From: Ampelocalamus luodianensis | Taxonomy: Eukaryota > Streptophyta > Magnoliopsida > Poales > Poaceae | Direction of reading: 5' to 3' | Length of the DNA: 64,000 bases | Assembly (NCBI GenBank): GCA_036346255.1 | Contig: CM070624.1 | Span: forward strand, 15,470,626 to 15,534,625 | Part shown: positions 22,301 to 33,286 of the stretch, piece after piece | How positions within the stretch are numbered: the first letter of the stretch is position 1 | Layout: each line of letters begins with the position of its first letter | Translations under genes and position numbers: made by a program | The notes under the pieces: generated by a model | Seen by the model: only the letters and a program-made list of their open reading frames with translations | The model's database searches: none | What the model was told of the DNA's origin: nothing

Positions 22301-22840
22301 TCAACATCTCACATGCAGTGGCATGCCTGGTAATTCTTCTGGGAAGACATCGGGGTAAGCTTGAACTACAGGCGTTGTCTCTAGGGACAACTCTCCAAGG
22401 TGGTGGATTGTTCTATTCAAAGGAGAGGAACGATCCACACTAACTCTTATTGTGGTCTCTGGGTTCTTGGTGAGCACCACTTTTCTGTTGGCACAATCTA
22501 TCAATCCTTGATATTTGGCCAACCAATCCATCCCTAGGATGATATCCAGCGTTTGAGATTCTAGCACCAGAAGGTTTGCTAGGAATCCGGAATGTTCCAT
22601 AGCAATTTCTACCCTGGGACTGACTGAGGTAGCATAAAGGGATCCCCCGGGTGAGCTAAGTATTACGGGTTTCTTTAACTTATAGGTTGGCAACTTAAGC
22701 CTTTCGACAAACTTTCTTGATATAAAAGAGTGTGAAGCTCCAGAATCAAACAAAACTTGTGCGGGTACTGAGTTAACAGGGAACGTACCCATTAGTACTC
22801 CTGAGGCACCTTGAGCTTCCTCGGCTGTGACGTGGTTCAC
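22301..22840 (-). CDS. gypsy aspartic protease region
   Basis: The frame carries VLFDSGASHSFIS, with the DSGA active site of retroviral-type aspartic proteases, and later DIILGMDWL, the conserved second half. It ends at 22301, just before the RT frame, because of a frame change in the linker (VEFVIN is in the next frame). The protease cuts the Gag-Pol precursor. Confidence 0.88.
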   Translation of the reverse strand: MNHVTAEEAQGASGVLMGTFPVNSVPAQVLFDSGASHSFISRKFVERLKLPTYKLKKPVILSSPGGSLYATSVSPRVEIAMEHSGFLANLLVLESQTLDIILGMDWLAKYQGLIDCANRKVVLTKNPETTIRVSVDRSSPLNRTIHHLGELSLETTPVVQAYPDVFPEELPGMPLHVRC

Positions 22841-24089
22841 ACGGCCATGGCTTTGTGTTGGTGTAGACCTTGATGCTGTGAAGTCCGTGACTCTTGCTTG
22901 GGGCTGGGGTCCTGCCTTGAACTGGCGTTACTCCTGTGTTGAGTCTTGCTGGAGCATTCTGACGGGTAGGACAACGATTGGCGAAGTGTCCTCTTTCTCC
23001 ACAAGCGAAGCAGTGGAGGTTTGCTGCTGGGTTGACTACTGCTGGTTGCCCGGCGGGGCGGAGAGCACCGAATCCACTTCCTTGGGGACGCGGGGTGGAA
23101 ACTTGAGTTTTCTGAGAGGAGGCTGCAGACGATCTGAAAGATGAGCTGCCTTGGAATGTAGACTTCTGGGGAAAGCTACCTTGTGGCCTCTGAAATGACA
23201 TCTTCCTTTTGCGGCTAATCTCCGCAGTCTTCTTCTCATTTTCACAAATGAGGGCTTTATTAACTAACTGCTGGAAGCTAGAGTAATCATGGAGGATAAG
23301 CTGTCCTCTCATGTCTTCACGCATTCCTTCAACAAAGCGGTCGATTTTCTCTTCTTCATCAGCTACATCATTGGGGGCGTAGCGAGCAAGCTGGTTAAAC
23401 TTGGTTAGATACTCATTTACTGACATCTGACCCTGCTTGAGAGCTCTGAATTCGTTCTTCTTCAATCTCATTGTTCCAGCTGGTACGAAGTTGGCCCTGA
23501 AAGCGGCCTTGAATTCCTCCCATGGAATCGGCTGCCATGCGGGTTCAATTTCAGCTTGTTGTATTTCCGCAACTTCTTCTATTGCGGCGGCAGAGGCAGC
23601 GGGATCTTGTGGGGCTCCAATCGTAGATGCTACGACTTCCGCTATTCCTGCTTCTTCTTCCTCTAGATTCTCATCACCTCGGGCGGCGAGGTAATTCTCC
23701 CACCAGGCAGCGGCGGCGCCTTTCAGCTGATGGGTGGCGAAATCCACCTTGTCTTCATTTGAGCAGCGGGCAAGACGGAGTTTCTTCTCAGTGTCCCTGA
23801 GCCAGTCTTCAGCTTCTAGCGGTTCATTGGCCGCAGCAAAGGTGAGAGGTCTTGTCCTGAGAAAATCTGCCAGCTTGGAGTTGCGACTGGCTGGTCCAGT
23901 TTGTTGATTGCTTAGTAATGCCTGAAGAATCTGAGTCTGCTGAAACATGACTTGGGTCATTGTCGGGTTTGCTGGTGGTGGAGGAGGCAGTTCCTGTCCT
24001 CGGCCTTGGCCACGACCACGGCCACGGCCTCTTCCTCGGCCTGCGGCGAAGGCTCCACGGACCGGGGCGGCAGCTCTTCTTGGCGGCAT
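22773..24089 (-). CDS. gypsy Gag with CCHC zinc knuckle
   Basis: ATG at 24089 opens a 438-codon frame. The N-terminus is Arg/Gly-rich (RGRGRGRGQG). The capsid-like central region contains AEDWLRDTEKKL, AAAWWENY and VNEYLTKFNQLARY, typical of plant gypsy Gag. A zinc knuckle, CFACGERGHFANRC, lies near residues 357-372. Gag forms the particle and binds element RNA. The last about 20 codons overlap the protease frame in another frame, so the original Gag-Pol junction has shifted. Confidence 0.9.
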   Translation of the reverse strand: MPPRRAAAPVRGAFAAGRGRGRGRGRGQGRGQELPPPPPANPTMTQVMFQQTQILQALLSNQQTGPASRNSKLADFLRTRPLTFAAANEPLEAEDWLRDTEKKLRLARCSNEDKVDFATHQLKGAAAAWWENYLAARGDENLEEEEAGIAEVVASTIGAPQDPAASAAAIEEVAEIQQAEIEPAWQPIPWEEFKAAFRANFVPAGTMRLKKNEFRALKQGQMSVNEYLTKFNQLARYAPNDVADEEEKIDRFVEGMREDMRGQLILHDYSSFQQLVNKALICENEKKTAEISRKRKMSFQRPQGSFPQKSTFQGSSSFRSSAASSQKTQVSTPRPQGSGFGALRPAGQPAVVNPAANLHCFACGERGHFANRCPTRQNAPARLNTGVTPVQGRTPAPSKSHGLHSIKVYTNTKPWPCEPRHSRGSSRCLRSTNGYVPC

Positions 24090-24379
24090 CCTGAAGAAAC
24101 TCTGAAGCTTAGAACTAGAGGGAGTATATGAGGGTTCACTAGCCCCCTAAGGCACACACAGACAAGAACAAAGCCAACAAAAAGAACGAAGCAAGTACAA
24201 TACAAAGCCTAGAGCGGCTACACTATAATAAGGGGGTTAAGTGTTACATGACTCTCGAACAAAGCTTATACACTAAGCTAAGTCATGACACAGAATACAA
24301 ACACATCGTCTACAAAAGAAAGAAACAAAAGTGCTTGCAACCCAAAAGACTGCTTAGCAAGCACTGCTAGCTAACCTAA

Positions 24380-25307
24380 CTAATCGGCAATGCTCTCACC
24401 GGGATCGACCACGGCGATACTGTTGCGGGAGCGAACGAACGGCTCGATCAAGCTCGGCGAACGGGAGCAGGAACGTGAACGGCTGAGGTGGCGTCCACGA
24501 CTGGACTCGTCAAACCCGGGCGGTGGACTGGGGCTGCGTCCACGGCTGGACTCTCCTAGGCGACGGCCGGACGGCGGCGGGCGCACCTTCTTGCGTGCTG
24601 TGAGTCGGAGACGGGGTCCTCTGGACGGGGAACGTCGGCTCGGCACTGGGAGGACGGGGGCGACGATAGGTGCAACCGGGGCTGGGGCAGGGACCGTAGT
24701 GGCGGCTCTGAGGCGTGCCAACTCTGCAAGAGCGCGTCCTCTCTGCACTGCAGCATCCTCTCTCGCATCGCAGCGGGAGTGAGCTTCATCACTCCCGATC
24801 ATGTTGCTCGAAGGGTGTCGGAGTGGGCATAGCCGCCGGTGAGGAGTGTCCGGCCGCTGATCTCATCCATGGCGCGGTGATGGTGGCTATCATCGCTGCG
24901 TAGGCGGACTCGCTGCGTCGGCGGGGTCGCTGCGTCTCGTGTCGAAATCGCTGGACACGCCTCATCCGGGAGGTACGGGTAGAAGCGTAAGGGTGACCTC
25001 GAGAAGAGATCCTCGTATTTCCAACACAAGCGGGTGGAAGCGACGCGTCGGCGTCTGAATGGCGTCATGGCGGCTACGCCGGGTGCCTCGGCCAAAGAGG
25101 TAGGAGGTGAACTCGCCAACCTCGGCGAGAGGTACACCTCCATCGCCCGAGACTCGCGGTCTCGATCCTCGTCATCCTACCACGGAACGTAGGCTGACGG
25201 GGAAAACCAAGGTACAGCATCAGCTGGCGAAGTATGTCCGCGAAGCCTCCCTCGTTCTCTCCGTGAACGAGGAGGTCCCACGGGCCATCCGACGACGGGG
25301 TAGCCAT
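24380..25307 (-). pseudogene. extra ORF upstream of gag in the gypsy element, broken into three frames
   Basis: Three adjoining minus-strand frames (25307-25074, 25143-24799, 24802-24380) read like one decayed protein. It starts MATPSSDGPWDLLVHGENEG and FADILRQLMLYLGF, continues through a central part, and ends in an Arg/Ser/Pro-rich tail (SRGRSPSPPPGF, SRSRSCSRSPS) with a stop at 24380. It lies between the primer-binding site and gag, where standard gypsy elements have only leader. I recall similar upstream frames in some grass elements. The function is unknown; the tail looks like RS-type nucleic-acid-binding sequence (inference). Confidence 0.55.
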
Positions 25308-25502
25308 CTACAAATTTTTGAAAACAAGAGGAGGTCAGCACAGGGTAAAACTTAAGTGAAGTAAAGACAAGTACAGAACTAAGAGTGAAGAGTAGAAGCA
25401 ATAAATACTCTATATTTTTAGCAAAGCTTTTTCTTAGTTTTCGAAAATAAGATCCAAGTCCTTAAGGCAACGACCAATCTAATTAAGACTCTACAGTCGT
25501 AT

Positions 25503-25514
25503 GCTCTGATACCA
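25503..25514 (-). promoter_or_regulatory. primer-binding site, initiator Met-tRNA type
   Basis: On the minus strand TGGTATCAGAGC, the standard complement of the 3' end of plant initiator Met-tRNA, begins four bases inside the 5' LTR (25519-28223). It fixes the element's orientation. Confidence 0.9.
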
Positions 25515-25518
25515 GCTC

Positions 25519-28223
25519 TGTCGGACCCGGATTTTCTAATCCGAATCCTCTGTGAAAACGCCGTGCTATTCTCTCGGATCAAGATAGCACTCACGTGCAA
25601 TCTTGAATCATTCATACATGGCGTGAACTAAAGTATCATTATTACAATTAACGAGTGACATAGACCACGTCGGTCGAGTTTTACAACGAGGGCGATCAAA
25701 GCCAAATTGATTACAATACGTAACACCGAATGCGATAGCGGAAGCAAAGGGTAGAGCTCATCTCTTCACGAAGCGATCGGGCAACTTTGTAATGATCGAT
25801 ATTACCCAAGGACCCGGATAATATCGGTTGTACGCAAGTACCAACGAGTCAACTTAGACTGCGTCGAGGCCTAGCCTACAGATCCTAGACTACTCTTCAT
25901 CGTTTCCTTGTCCATCATCTTCTGGTTCCTCGTAGTAAGCATAGTCTCCTCCATCAGCGTCATCTGAAGGGTTTGGGGGAGAGCGAGGATGAGCACAACT
26001 ACCGTGCTCGCGAGCCAATACACAATGCAATGATATACATGCAAGGCTTACAAGGATGGCTCGGTTCTTTTATTTGCGAAAGCAATACTTTTAAATATCA
26101 TAAGTACAAATTCCTAGCACTTAGCATTTTTAACAAATTTCATTTTAGTTAAAGAGAGAAATTGTGCAATATTTGTATCCGCAGAGGTTACCTCCACCTT
26201 CATGCTTATTTTGATTGTGGTTACATCCACCACTAAACGACACTGGGTACAAAGACCCAGGAATAACCAATCTCAGGGCTAGGTGAGCCCGCCAAAATTT
26301 TCATACCACCCACAAAGGAAATTTTTAAATAGAACTAACTCAAGTTAAGTTCCCATGTCCGCCTTTGACCGTAGGCACGACTGTTTAAACAGTTTATAAC
26401 TCTGCAGAGATTGTACACTTTACCCACAAGAGACAATTAACTCGTTGCCCTACACGATTCCGTAGTCGTGTAGTCGAGAGGTTGTCACAATAACTTTTCT
26501 AAATATCTCGTCCTTTCCATCATCTCACCCATATGGGGTTACGCCCATACGTTGCGCGGGATGTCCACCTCAGCGACTGGTGTAGCGTGGCTACACCTCA
26601 GCGACTGGCGAACTTCACCCTTGACTCGGTGTCCCATCCAAGCCCAACATACCCAGAGCTTGTGCCCCTTTGTCCCTCCAATGAGGTGACTTTCAGGATT
26701 TGATAAATGTACTAAGTCAAGTCGCAGTTTGTTGCAGACTTGTGGTCGTACTTGTTATACACAGGAGGTCGTGACAAGATTAAGTCCTTAGGGTTGTCTG
26801 GACGGCTCAACCACATTCCCGCCATTCTCGTGCTCCATCCGCACCCACCATCTTACCATCCGCCTGCACGGGTATTAGCGCTTAGGGTTTTGAGATGTAA
26901 AATACAACAATTCAACCATCTCAGTCATTTACCCGCAATGACTGCCCAAATCATTTTATGTTTGAAAAGATGATGATTAGGACATTTTAATGTCCCGGTA
27001 CTTAAGCAAGGCTAGCATGTCGCTTAAGTACAACCTATAGCTAGTATTACCATATAGTTACTAGGGTGACAATGGAATTGGGGGATTCAAGTTGTCAAGG
27101 GTGGCATAATAATTAGTTAATCATCAAGTGGGTATTTAACTACCTTATGCTTTAACATATGTTTGATTAAGGAACTAAAGCATGCGATTTGCTATTTTAA
27201 AAGAATATAATTTACATAAAATGTAGGCTCAATATGATCAAAGTATTGACTCGCCTTGGTTGTAGGGGAGAGAGTCCGAGTAGTCTTGTCCTTGATCGAC
27301 GTGGAGGTCTCCGGCGTCTCCAAATCTCTGCGGCTAATCTACCTAAAAATAAACGACAAGCAACAAGAGCAATTAAATACACAAGAGTACACAAATGAAC
27401 TCCAAATTGAACAAGACCTATGCCATTAGCAAGATCTTGATTTTAGAAATTTTTAGAAATTAATTTCATAATTTTTGAAGCTAAAATGGGGAAGATATTA
27501 ATATTTAAAGACTCACTTTTAAATTAAAATGGAAAAAGGAAAAGAAATCGACAGAAAAAGAAAAAAACGAAGAAAAAACGCAATTTGGCCTGATTTGAAA
27601 CGGCCGGCCACCACTGAGGCGCTGCAGGAAGGAGGCCCACGGCGCGGAGGCGGCCCAGGAGGGGGAAAGAAGGAGGCGGCCCGGGGGGGGTGCTGCCCTA
27701 GGAGGGCAGAGGGGCGCGGGAGGAAGGGGAGCACGAGGCGGCGGCGACGGCGCGCGAGGGGGAGAGAAGTGGCGGCGGCGGCGCGCGCGCGGGAGGAGGA
27801 AGATGAGGGCGGCGACGACCGGAGGGGGAAGAGGAGGTCGGGCGCGGCGGCGGGGCTCACGAGCGGCGGCGACGGTGACACCGGAGGAGGACGGCGACGA
27901 CAACGACGACGGCGACAGGAGGTAAGGCCTCGGCTCCTTCTCTTTTCTTCTTTCTTCTTCTTCTGGGGAGGATTGGGGAGGAGGAGTGGAAGGAGGGCGC
28001 GGGGCTAGGGCTTTTAAAGCCGACGCGAGGAGAGAGGGGGGTCCGGCGAGCGGCGCGGTTCGGGCGCGAGCGTGCGCACGGAGGGCATGATGGCGGCTCG
28101 ACGGCGTGCGTGCGAGGACGGCGTGACGGAACAAACCGAGGGGGGTCCGGGCCGGCGAGGGGGAACGAAGGGGGCCCCGGCGAGGGTTGACCCGGGAAGG
28201 GGGGAAAAAAGAGGGGCATCACA
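25519..28223 (-). repeat. 5' LTR of the gypsy element
   Basis: It is 2705 bp, with the same ends as 16780-19469, and lies next to the primer-binding site. It includes the element's promoter by position; a TATA box cannot be chosen with confidence. Its GC-rich part (about 27600-28150) gives compositional open frames on both strands that are not genes. Confidence 0.93.
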
Positions 28224-29500
28224 TTCCTTGACCCCACTACCTCGCCTGCATCCGACGTCAAGTGTTTGGTTCCCATCTCAACTCCCACCAATGGTGCCCA
28301 GAAGTTGTTTGACAGAATAACAAGCCACCGGGGGCGACCACAGGAGGTGTTCTCCGTGTCACCGTGAGCCATGTGCTCTACCCAGTGACCGAGGAATTGC
28401 TGCATCAAGTGTTCGATCCATTGGGAGTAGTGGAGGATGTGTAAATGTACGAGAGGATAGATCGTGTGGTGGCTCTCATCACCTTTCAATCAAGTCACGA
28501 AGTTGCCTGAGCTCAAGAAGCGTTGCATGGCCGATGCATCTACAATGGTTGATGTCGGCTAGATATCCAGTAAGTGCAGCTGCTGCCCCCCAGCAGCACC
28601 ACGGTGGCACCCGTCAGGTGCTCGACGTTGCACCCTAGCCATGACACCGGCATGTCTATAGCTACGTCCACCCCCACAGCGGCTTCGGTCACGCCCTCGA
28701 CCACCTCTATGATCGTGGACACCTCTTCCCTTGCCGGCACCACTCTGTTCGTGCAAGTCAAGGCGAAGCAACCCGGTGAATGCAAGGTGTTCGTCGGAGT
28801 TCCAAAGAATAAGGGGAGCGAGGCAAAGCACCGCCGGTCGTCAAGTGGGTGTCACGGGTGCGCACCACTCGTCGCTCCGTGTGCTGGGCCATGAAGAGCA
28901 ACTATCGTAACTCTTGTTGTGAGGCCGAGGTCTTGGACGTCAAGGAAGATGATGCTGTGGATGTGGATGTCCTCGTCATTGAGCTCAATCACGACGTCAA
29001 GCTCGAAAACAAGCAGCCTGCCAAGGTGTTCGATGAAATGACTCTGACGGCTGGAATGATGAAGGGTAAGACCGACAAGTTGTCATTGTAGGAGATAGGA
29101 GATACACGGCAGTGCCAGATTCTGAATCTCGGTTCGGACCACATGATGTTCGTTGAAATGCCACAAGATGGCAAGCCGCTGTCACAGGAGCATGTTAAGG
29201 TGTAGGTCCAACCGATCGTCGTGATGAGCTCTTCGACTACGGGGTTCGAGCAGTGTGCAACACCCATGAGTAGGTGGTGTGTACATGGACCACCATGGCT
29301 TGCGTGGTCGGGTGACGCACGTGCCATGGCCGCAAGCAACATCAGGCGCACTCCCAAGCTGGGCGGCGGCCAAGACACTCGTTGCATCGATGACAACAGA
29401 TGGTCAGTTCTACAATGGGAAATAAGTGGCGTGGAACAAGTGTTTTGAGAAAATGCCATCATGGGGAAGAAGTGCTTTCAGTCCTTGTAAATATGGAGTG
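28224..29500 (+). pseudogene. degenerate repeat-associated gene with PTB-like RRM region (right part)
   Basis: This continues the gene cut at 16779. A piece reading SDVKCLVPIST, then GAQKLFDRITSHRGRP, is followed in another frame by SHVLYPVTEELLHQVFDPLG, ALITFQSSHEVA and EALHGRCIYNG. The order and spacing resemble the RRM of polypyrimidine-tract-binding proteins. Stops and frame changes are frequent. Further on, open pieces at 28574-28894, 28849-29091 and 29221-29448 continue with no recognised domain. I read it as a decayed element-borne gene; the link to the left part rests on the TTCCT duplication. Confidence 0.5.
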
Positions 29501-30394
29501 GAGAGTGCTTACTTAGTGTTTGACAAAATGACATCATGGAGACGCAGTGGTTTCAGTCCATGGAGGTGCAATACCATGGGGGTGGTGCGGTAGCAAGAAT
29601 ATAATGATAGTTCAACTAAACCGATTCAGTCAAGAGATGGAATCATTCTGAAAAGGCCTTGGGATCCTGGTACTCTGAATCTAAGTGGAATACTTCATGT
29701 GGTGCAGACTGGCAATAGCTCTGGTATTCATCAGCTTGGCCCCTTACTCGCATTGATTATGCCTTACCAAGAAGTTCAGAATGGGAGCGTATATTCACTT
29801 GTTGCTATTATTAACAAGGCCAGATATATTTGTCACCTTGGGAATGTGGACAATGGTGATTTATTCTTCCCTTGCAAGAGTACTAAATTGCAAGACTGAT
29901 GTGCGAGCTTATGGAGAATTCAGAGTGAGAGCAGTTGTTGGTTTCTCAATCTTGCATATGTTATGGCTGAAGCAACCGTGGACCACCGCCTTCACGATTA
30001 TTTGTCCATCTAGCTATTCAGAGGAAGGTGACCAACATTGAGGAAATGTCCACTTGGTTCCAGAGATTCGGCTTCACATTGGGGAAAATGACTTTGTGCT
30101 GCATGTCACAGCAAGTAAAAGGTCAGTTGTCGCCACCTAATATTACTGTGTATTATTGTTCTATTTATGACAACAGACCATGGGATCCCGGTGTTGAAAG
30201 ATTCAGGTTCAGGGTAAGAGGAAATGGGTGTCAAAGGCTCATACGATGGATTGTTTCTCGATTGTTTCTCAGGAGGACAGTGCTGCACCAGTGGTTCCTA
30301 AGGGTAGATGTAGTGTAAGAGAGGCTAAACAGGACTGGATACCTGTGCAACTGCTTCAAGGAGATGGACTACATAATGTGAGCAAAGAGGATGG

Positions 30395-30656
30395 GGCTGT
30401 GGAACATCACATGTGCAAAATGGTCTCATCCTGTGTAGCGTTTGTTGGTTCTGATGCTTTTCTAATCAACCTTCAGACCAAGCATCCCTTTGGACAAGGG
30501 GAGGATAGCATGTTCAGATCAATTACTGGGTATTTGACAATACAGAGGGATCAATGTACTGTGGTGATGATTGGGATGTCTTGCCCTTGTGTGTTATACT
30601 TCAGGTATCAGACAAATTGCACGTGTAACTGCAACTTGAGGGCAAGCTTCTTTTCA
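30395..30656 (+). repeat. right arm of the long inverted repeat (partner 16287-16530)
   Basis: This matches the reverse complement of 16287-16530, with an extra stretch of about 26 bp near 30425-30450. It ends in CTTGAGGGCAAGC followed by a purine run (GGAGGGGGAAA), a combination often seen just before the 3' LTR of plant retrotransposons. It may therefore be the 3' end of the older host element. Confidence 0.75.
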
Positions 30657-30664
30657 TGGAGGGG

Positions 30665-31075
30665 GAAATATCAGGATCCATGGAGATGTAGTAGTGCAGA
30701 AGTGTTTCATTGCCTATATGACTTGTCGAGCCCAGTTGTAAATGAGTATGTAAGTGGTAATTGGAGTGGAAATCCTGAGTGTGTATGGGTTAGGTCTATG
30801 GGCTGATGGGCTCCTTGTGTCAGTGTTAGTCTGGAGATGATAGAGTTGGGTATAATATAAGTGAGAATCCTGTACCGATTGGAAGACCATCGAATGAAAT
30901 GAATATCTGATTCCTCTCTACTGTTCTTCTTCTCCAAATATCCCCTTCCTGTTCTTCTATCTCCCAGCCCCGATTCTTCCCATCCCAGTCTCAAATCCTC
31001 GTTCTTGTTCGAGATTATTGGTCCTAGCCCCTTTTTCTTTATCCCTTCTGTCCAAAGCATTAAGGAGAGCTAAAA
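30665..31075 (+). repeat. possible LTR of the older host element
   Basis: It starts after the purine run at 30658-30668 and includes features usual in short plant LTRs: a leader-like 'GAGATGATAGAGTTGGGTATAA' area, then a CT-rich end with 'TTCTTCTTCTCC'. There is no matching copy on the left, so the assignment is tentative. The frame at 30707-31060 (-) has no recognisable domain. Confidence 0.3.
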
Positions 31076-31649
31076 GCCTAATGCCATGTCTAAAAAAGGG
31101 GAAGCTACAACCAACGGTGCCCGCAGTTTACCTCTACTTGGCAACATTCTGTAACCAGCAATGCTGATATACAGTGAAGACCTACTATGTTTATCTGGAT
31201 GTTGTACCGAAAGGACAAGGATGTACATCATACAAATGCATGAGCATACAACAAAACATAAGTTTGAGGGGGCGACAAGGGATTGGGATCCTTTGTATCG
31301 AAGCTATTAATACAAAGATCTACAATAGCATAATATTAAAAGCGATCTCTACCGGCCGATCGAAAATCGCTACATTATTTTTACTACAGTACACTGCAGA
31401 GCCGTGAACCTCTGACAGGGCACCCATTCCATGTCATAGTCCAGTTACGTCAACTAGTAGTACTGCTGACTGCTAAGATTAGATTACTCGAACCTCAAGA
31501 CGGCAAAAGATGCCTCCGGACACGACGAATACTCCGCTGCGTAAGTCCCGCGCCACGTTACGGCCGCACAAGGCCGAACGCCATGCGCGCGCCCACGTCG
31601 TGCCGCGGTGCCCTTCTCGGCGGCCACGTCCCCACGGCTCCGAGCCGCT
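31076..31649. other. region upstream of the caleosin gene
   Basis: No gene is recognised. The last 150 bases are GC-rich and contain CCACGTT (near 31552) and CCACGTC (near 31592 and 31624), ACGT-core words that bZIP factors of the abscisic-acid response can use. Such sites are common upstream of caleosin genes, but here they are only sequence matches. Confidence 0.35.
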
Positions 31650-31656
31650 TTATATG
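31650..31656 (+). promoter_or_regulatory. TATA-like box of the caleosin gene
   Basis: TTATATG lies in GC-rich surroundings about 150 bp before the start codon at 31804, a plausible core promoter position. There is no transcript evidence. Confidence 0.4.
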
Positions 31657-31803
31657 CCGCGCGCGGCCTTCGCGCTAGCTACACTGGAAGCACTACTCTG
31701 CTAAGTCCACTTACTATTTGCGAGTTCTCGTCTCGGTCCCTCACGTCCGCGGTTCTGTCAAGTCCTTTCCTGCGCGACTCTAGCGCGCGGTAGCAGAGCA
31801 GAG

Positions 31804-33184
31804 ATGCAGGGGGCGGCCAAGGCGCGCAACGGCGACGGCGGCGTCGATGCTCGCGGCGCGACGAGGACGGAGGGGAAGGGCGACGCCGACAAGGTCGGGG
31901 ACTTGCGCGGCATGTCGGCCGTGGAGGCCAAGGACTCCCTGACCATCGTCGCGCTGCAATCGCCGGTCACCGTCGTGCGCCCCGTCCGCGGCGACCTCGA
32001 GGAGCACCTGCCCAAGCCTTGTGAGCAACACGTGCATGCTGTTTCAATTGTTCACTGACTCACTGTGGCGTTTAACAGTCTTGGTTTGCCTAATTAAGAC
32101 GTTCTGGGCTGAGCAGATCTGGCGAGAGCTCTGGCGGCTCCGGACATCTACCACCCCGACGGAACCACGGGTGATCACAAGCATCACCATATGAGCGTGA
32201 TGCAGCAGCACGTCGCCTTCTTCGACCGCGACGACAACGGCATCATCTATCCGTGGGAAACCTATGATGGTACATATATGATCGCTGCGTCTCCTCTTAA
32301 TTTCTTAGTCCTCTAGGTCCAGTACTACTTACGCAAATGCATAATCTACCCTGTGGAAAGGAGGTGCATTAACATCGTCTTGTCACGCATGCATGCATGT
32401 ATGATGTACTAATCTAGGATGCCGTGCGCTTGGATTCAACGTGATCGTATCTTTCTTCATCGCTCTACTCGTTAACGTGGCCATGAGCTATCCCACTCTG
32501 CCTGTGAGTGAACTTATCTCCAAGATTTTTTGACTTCAGCGTGCAATTGCATGGCCGTAATTATACATTTCGCTATTATGTTTTTTTTCCTACGCGTTTT
32601 AACTGCGATTTGTGATTGTAGGGTTGGCTGCCGTCTCCTCTCTTCCCAATTTACATCCACAACATCCACAAGAGTAAGCACGGGAGTGACTCCAAGTCCT
32701 ACGATAGCGAGGGCCGGTAATTAATTGATCTTCTGTTAATCTCACTGTTCTATGTAATTTCCGAATTTACATGAATGGAGATCTTTGTAGACCGTGATGT
32801 TAAAGCTTTGGGGGTTCAGGTTTATGCCGGTAAATTTCGAGAACATCTTCAGCAAGTACGGCCGCACGTCCCCTGACAAGCTCACCTTCAGAGAGCTGTG
32901 GCAGATGACCGAGGGGAACCGGGAGGTGTTCGATTTCTTTGGCTGGTAAGCACCGACCAACACCAATTCAGCCTTACTATGAAGTACGAACCGGGACGAG
33001 CGACTCAGAACTGCTGCGACTGAAACGTTGCAGGATTGCGTCGAAGCTGGAGTGGACGATCCTGTACATACTGGCGAGGGACGAGGAAGGGTACCTGTCG
33101 AGGGAGGCCATGCGGCGCATGTACGACGGGAGCCTCTTCGAGTACGTAGCCAGGCAGCAGGAGGAGCACGCCAAGATGTCCTAG
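31804..33184 (+). CDS. CLO: caleosin / peroxygenase (Ca2+- and heme-binding oil-body protein)
   Basis: Six exons: 31804-32020, 32117-32269, 32418-32503, 32622-32716, 32820-32945 and 33034-33184. They join in frame to 275 aa. Caleosins sit in the single phospholipid layer of oil bodies or in the ER and act as heme peroxygenases on fatty-acid hydroperoxides. Visible marks: the long (H-form) N-terminal region with RPVRGDLEEHLPKPYLARAL; a single EF-hand, FFDRDDNGIIYPWE; an invariant His just before it (QQHVAFF); a hydrophobic stretch ending in the proline knot YPTLPGWLPSPLFPIYIHNIH with the second conserved His; and the C-terminal FMPVNFENIFSKY, ELWQMTEGNR and DEEGYLSREA. The six-exon layout is usual for plant caleosins. 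The first about 55 residues are a Gly/Asp/Arg-rich extension, longer than usual; an internal ATG (31912, M of MSAVEAKD) is an alternative start. Confidence 0.95.
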
Positions 33185-33280
33185 ATGCGAGCATGGCGCG
33201 GGGAGAATACGCCGAACTGTGAATCTGTGATGATTCCTCCGTATAAACAGACCAGATGTGGTGTACCGTTGATGTGGAGA

Positions 33281-33286
33281 AATAAA
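33281..33286 (+). terminator. poly(A) signal of the caleosin gene
   Basis: AATAAA lies 97 bp after the stop codon in an AT-rich context, followed by GT/T-rich sequence. The position fits a plant polyadenylation signal. Confidence 0.5.

Larger units (their letters stand above)
16780..28223 (-). mobile_element. complete Ty3/gypsy LTR retrotransposon, chromovirus type (11,444 bp)
   Basis: Two long LTRs (16780-19469 and 25519-28223), both TGTCGG...ATCACA on the plus strand, flank a minus-strand gag-protease-RT-RNase H-integrase region. The 5-bp target TTCCT is present on both sides (16775-16779, 28224-28228), so the ends are intact. The initiator-Met primer site and polypurine tract are in place. 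Order and a chromodomain-like integrase tail place it among plant chromoviruses; LTRs of about 2.7 kb suggest the Tekay/Del group (inference). The protein frames are broken by several small indels, so this copy is probably non-autonomous. Confidence 0.93.

Noticed and set aside
27505..28489. Open frames in the second LTR
   Set aside because: Same GC-rich LTR segment as 18855-19481, no domains, frames broken between copies.
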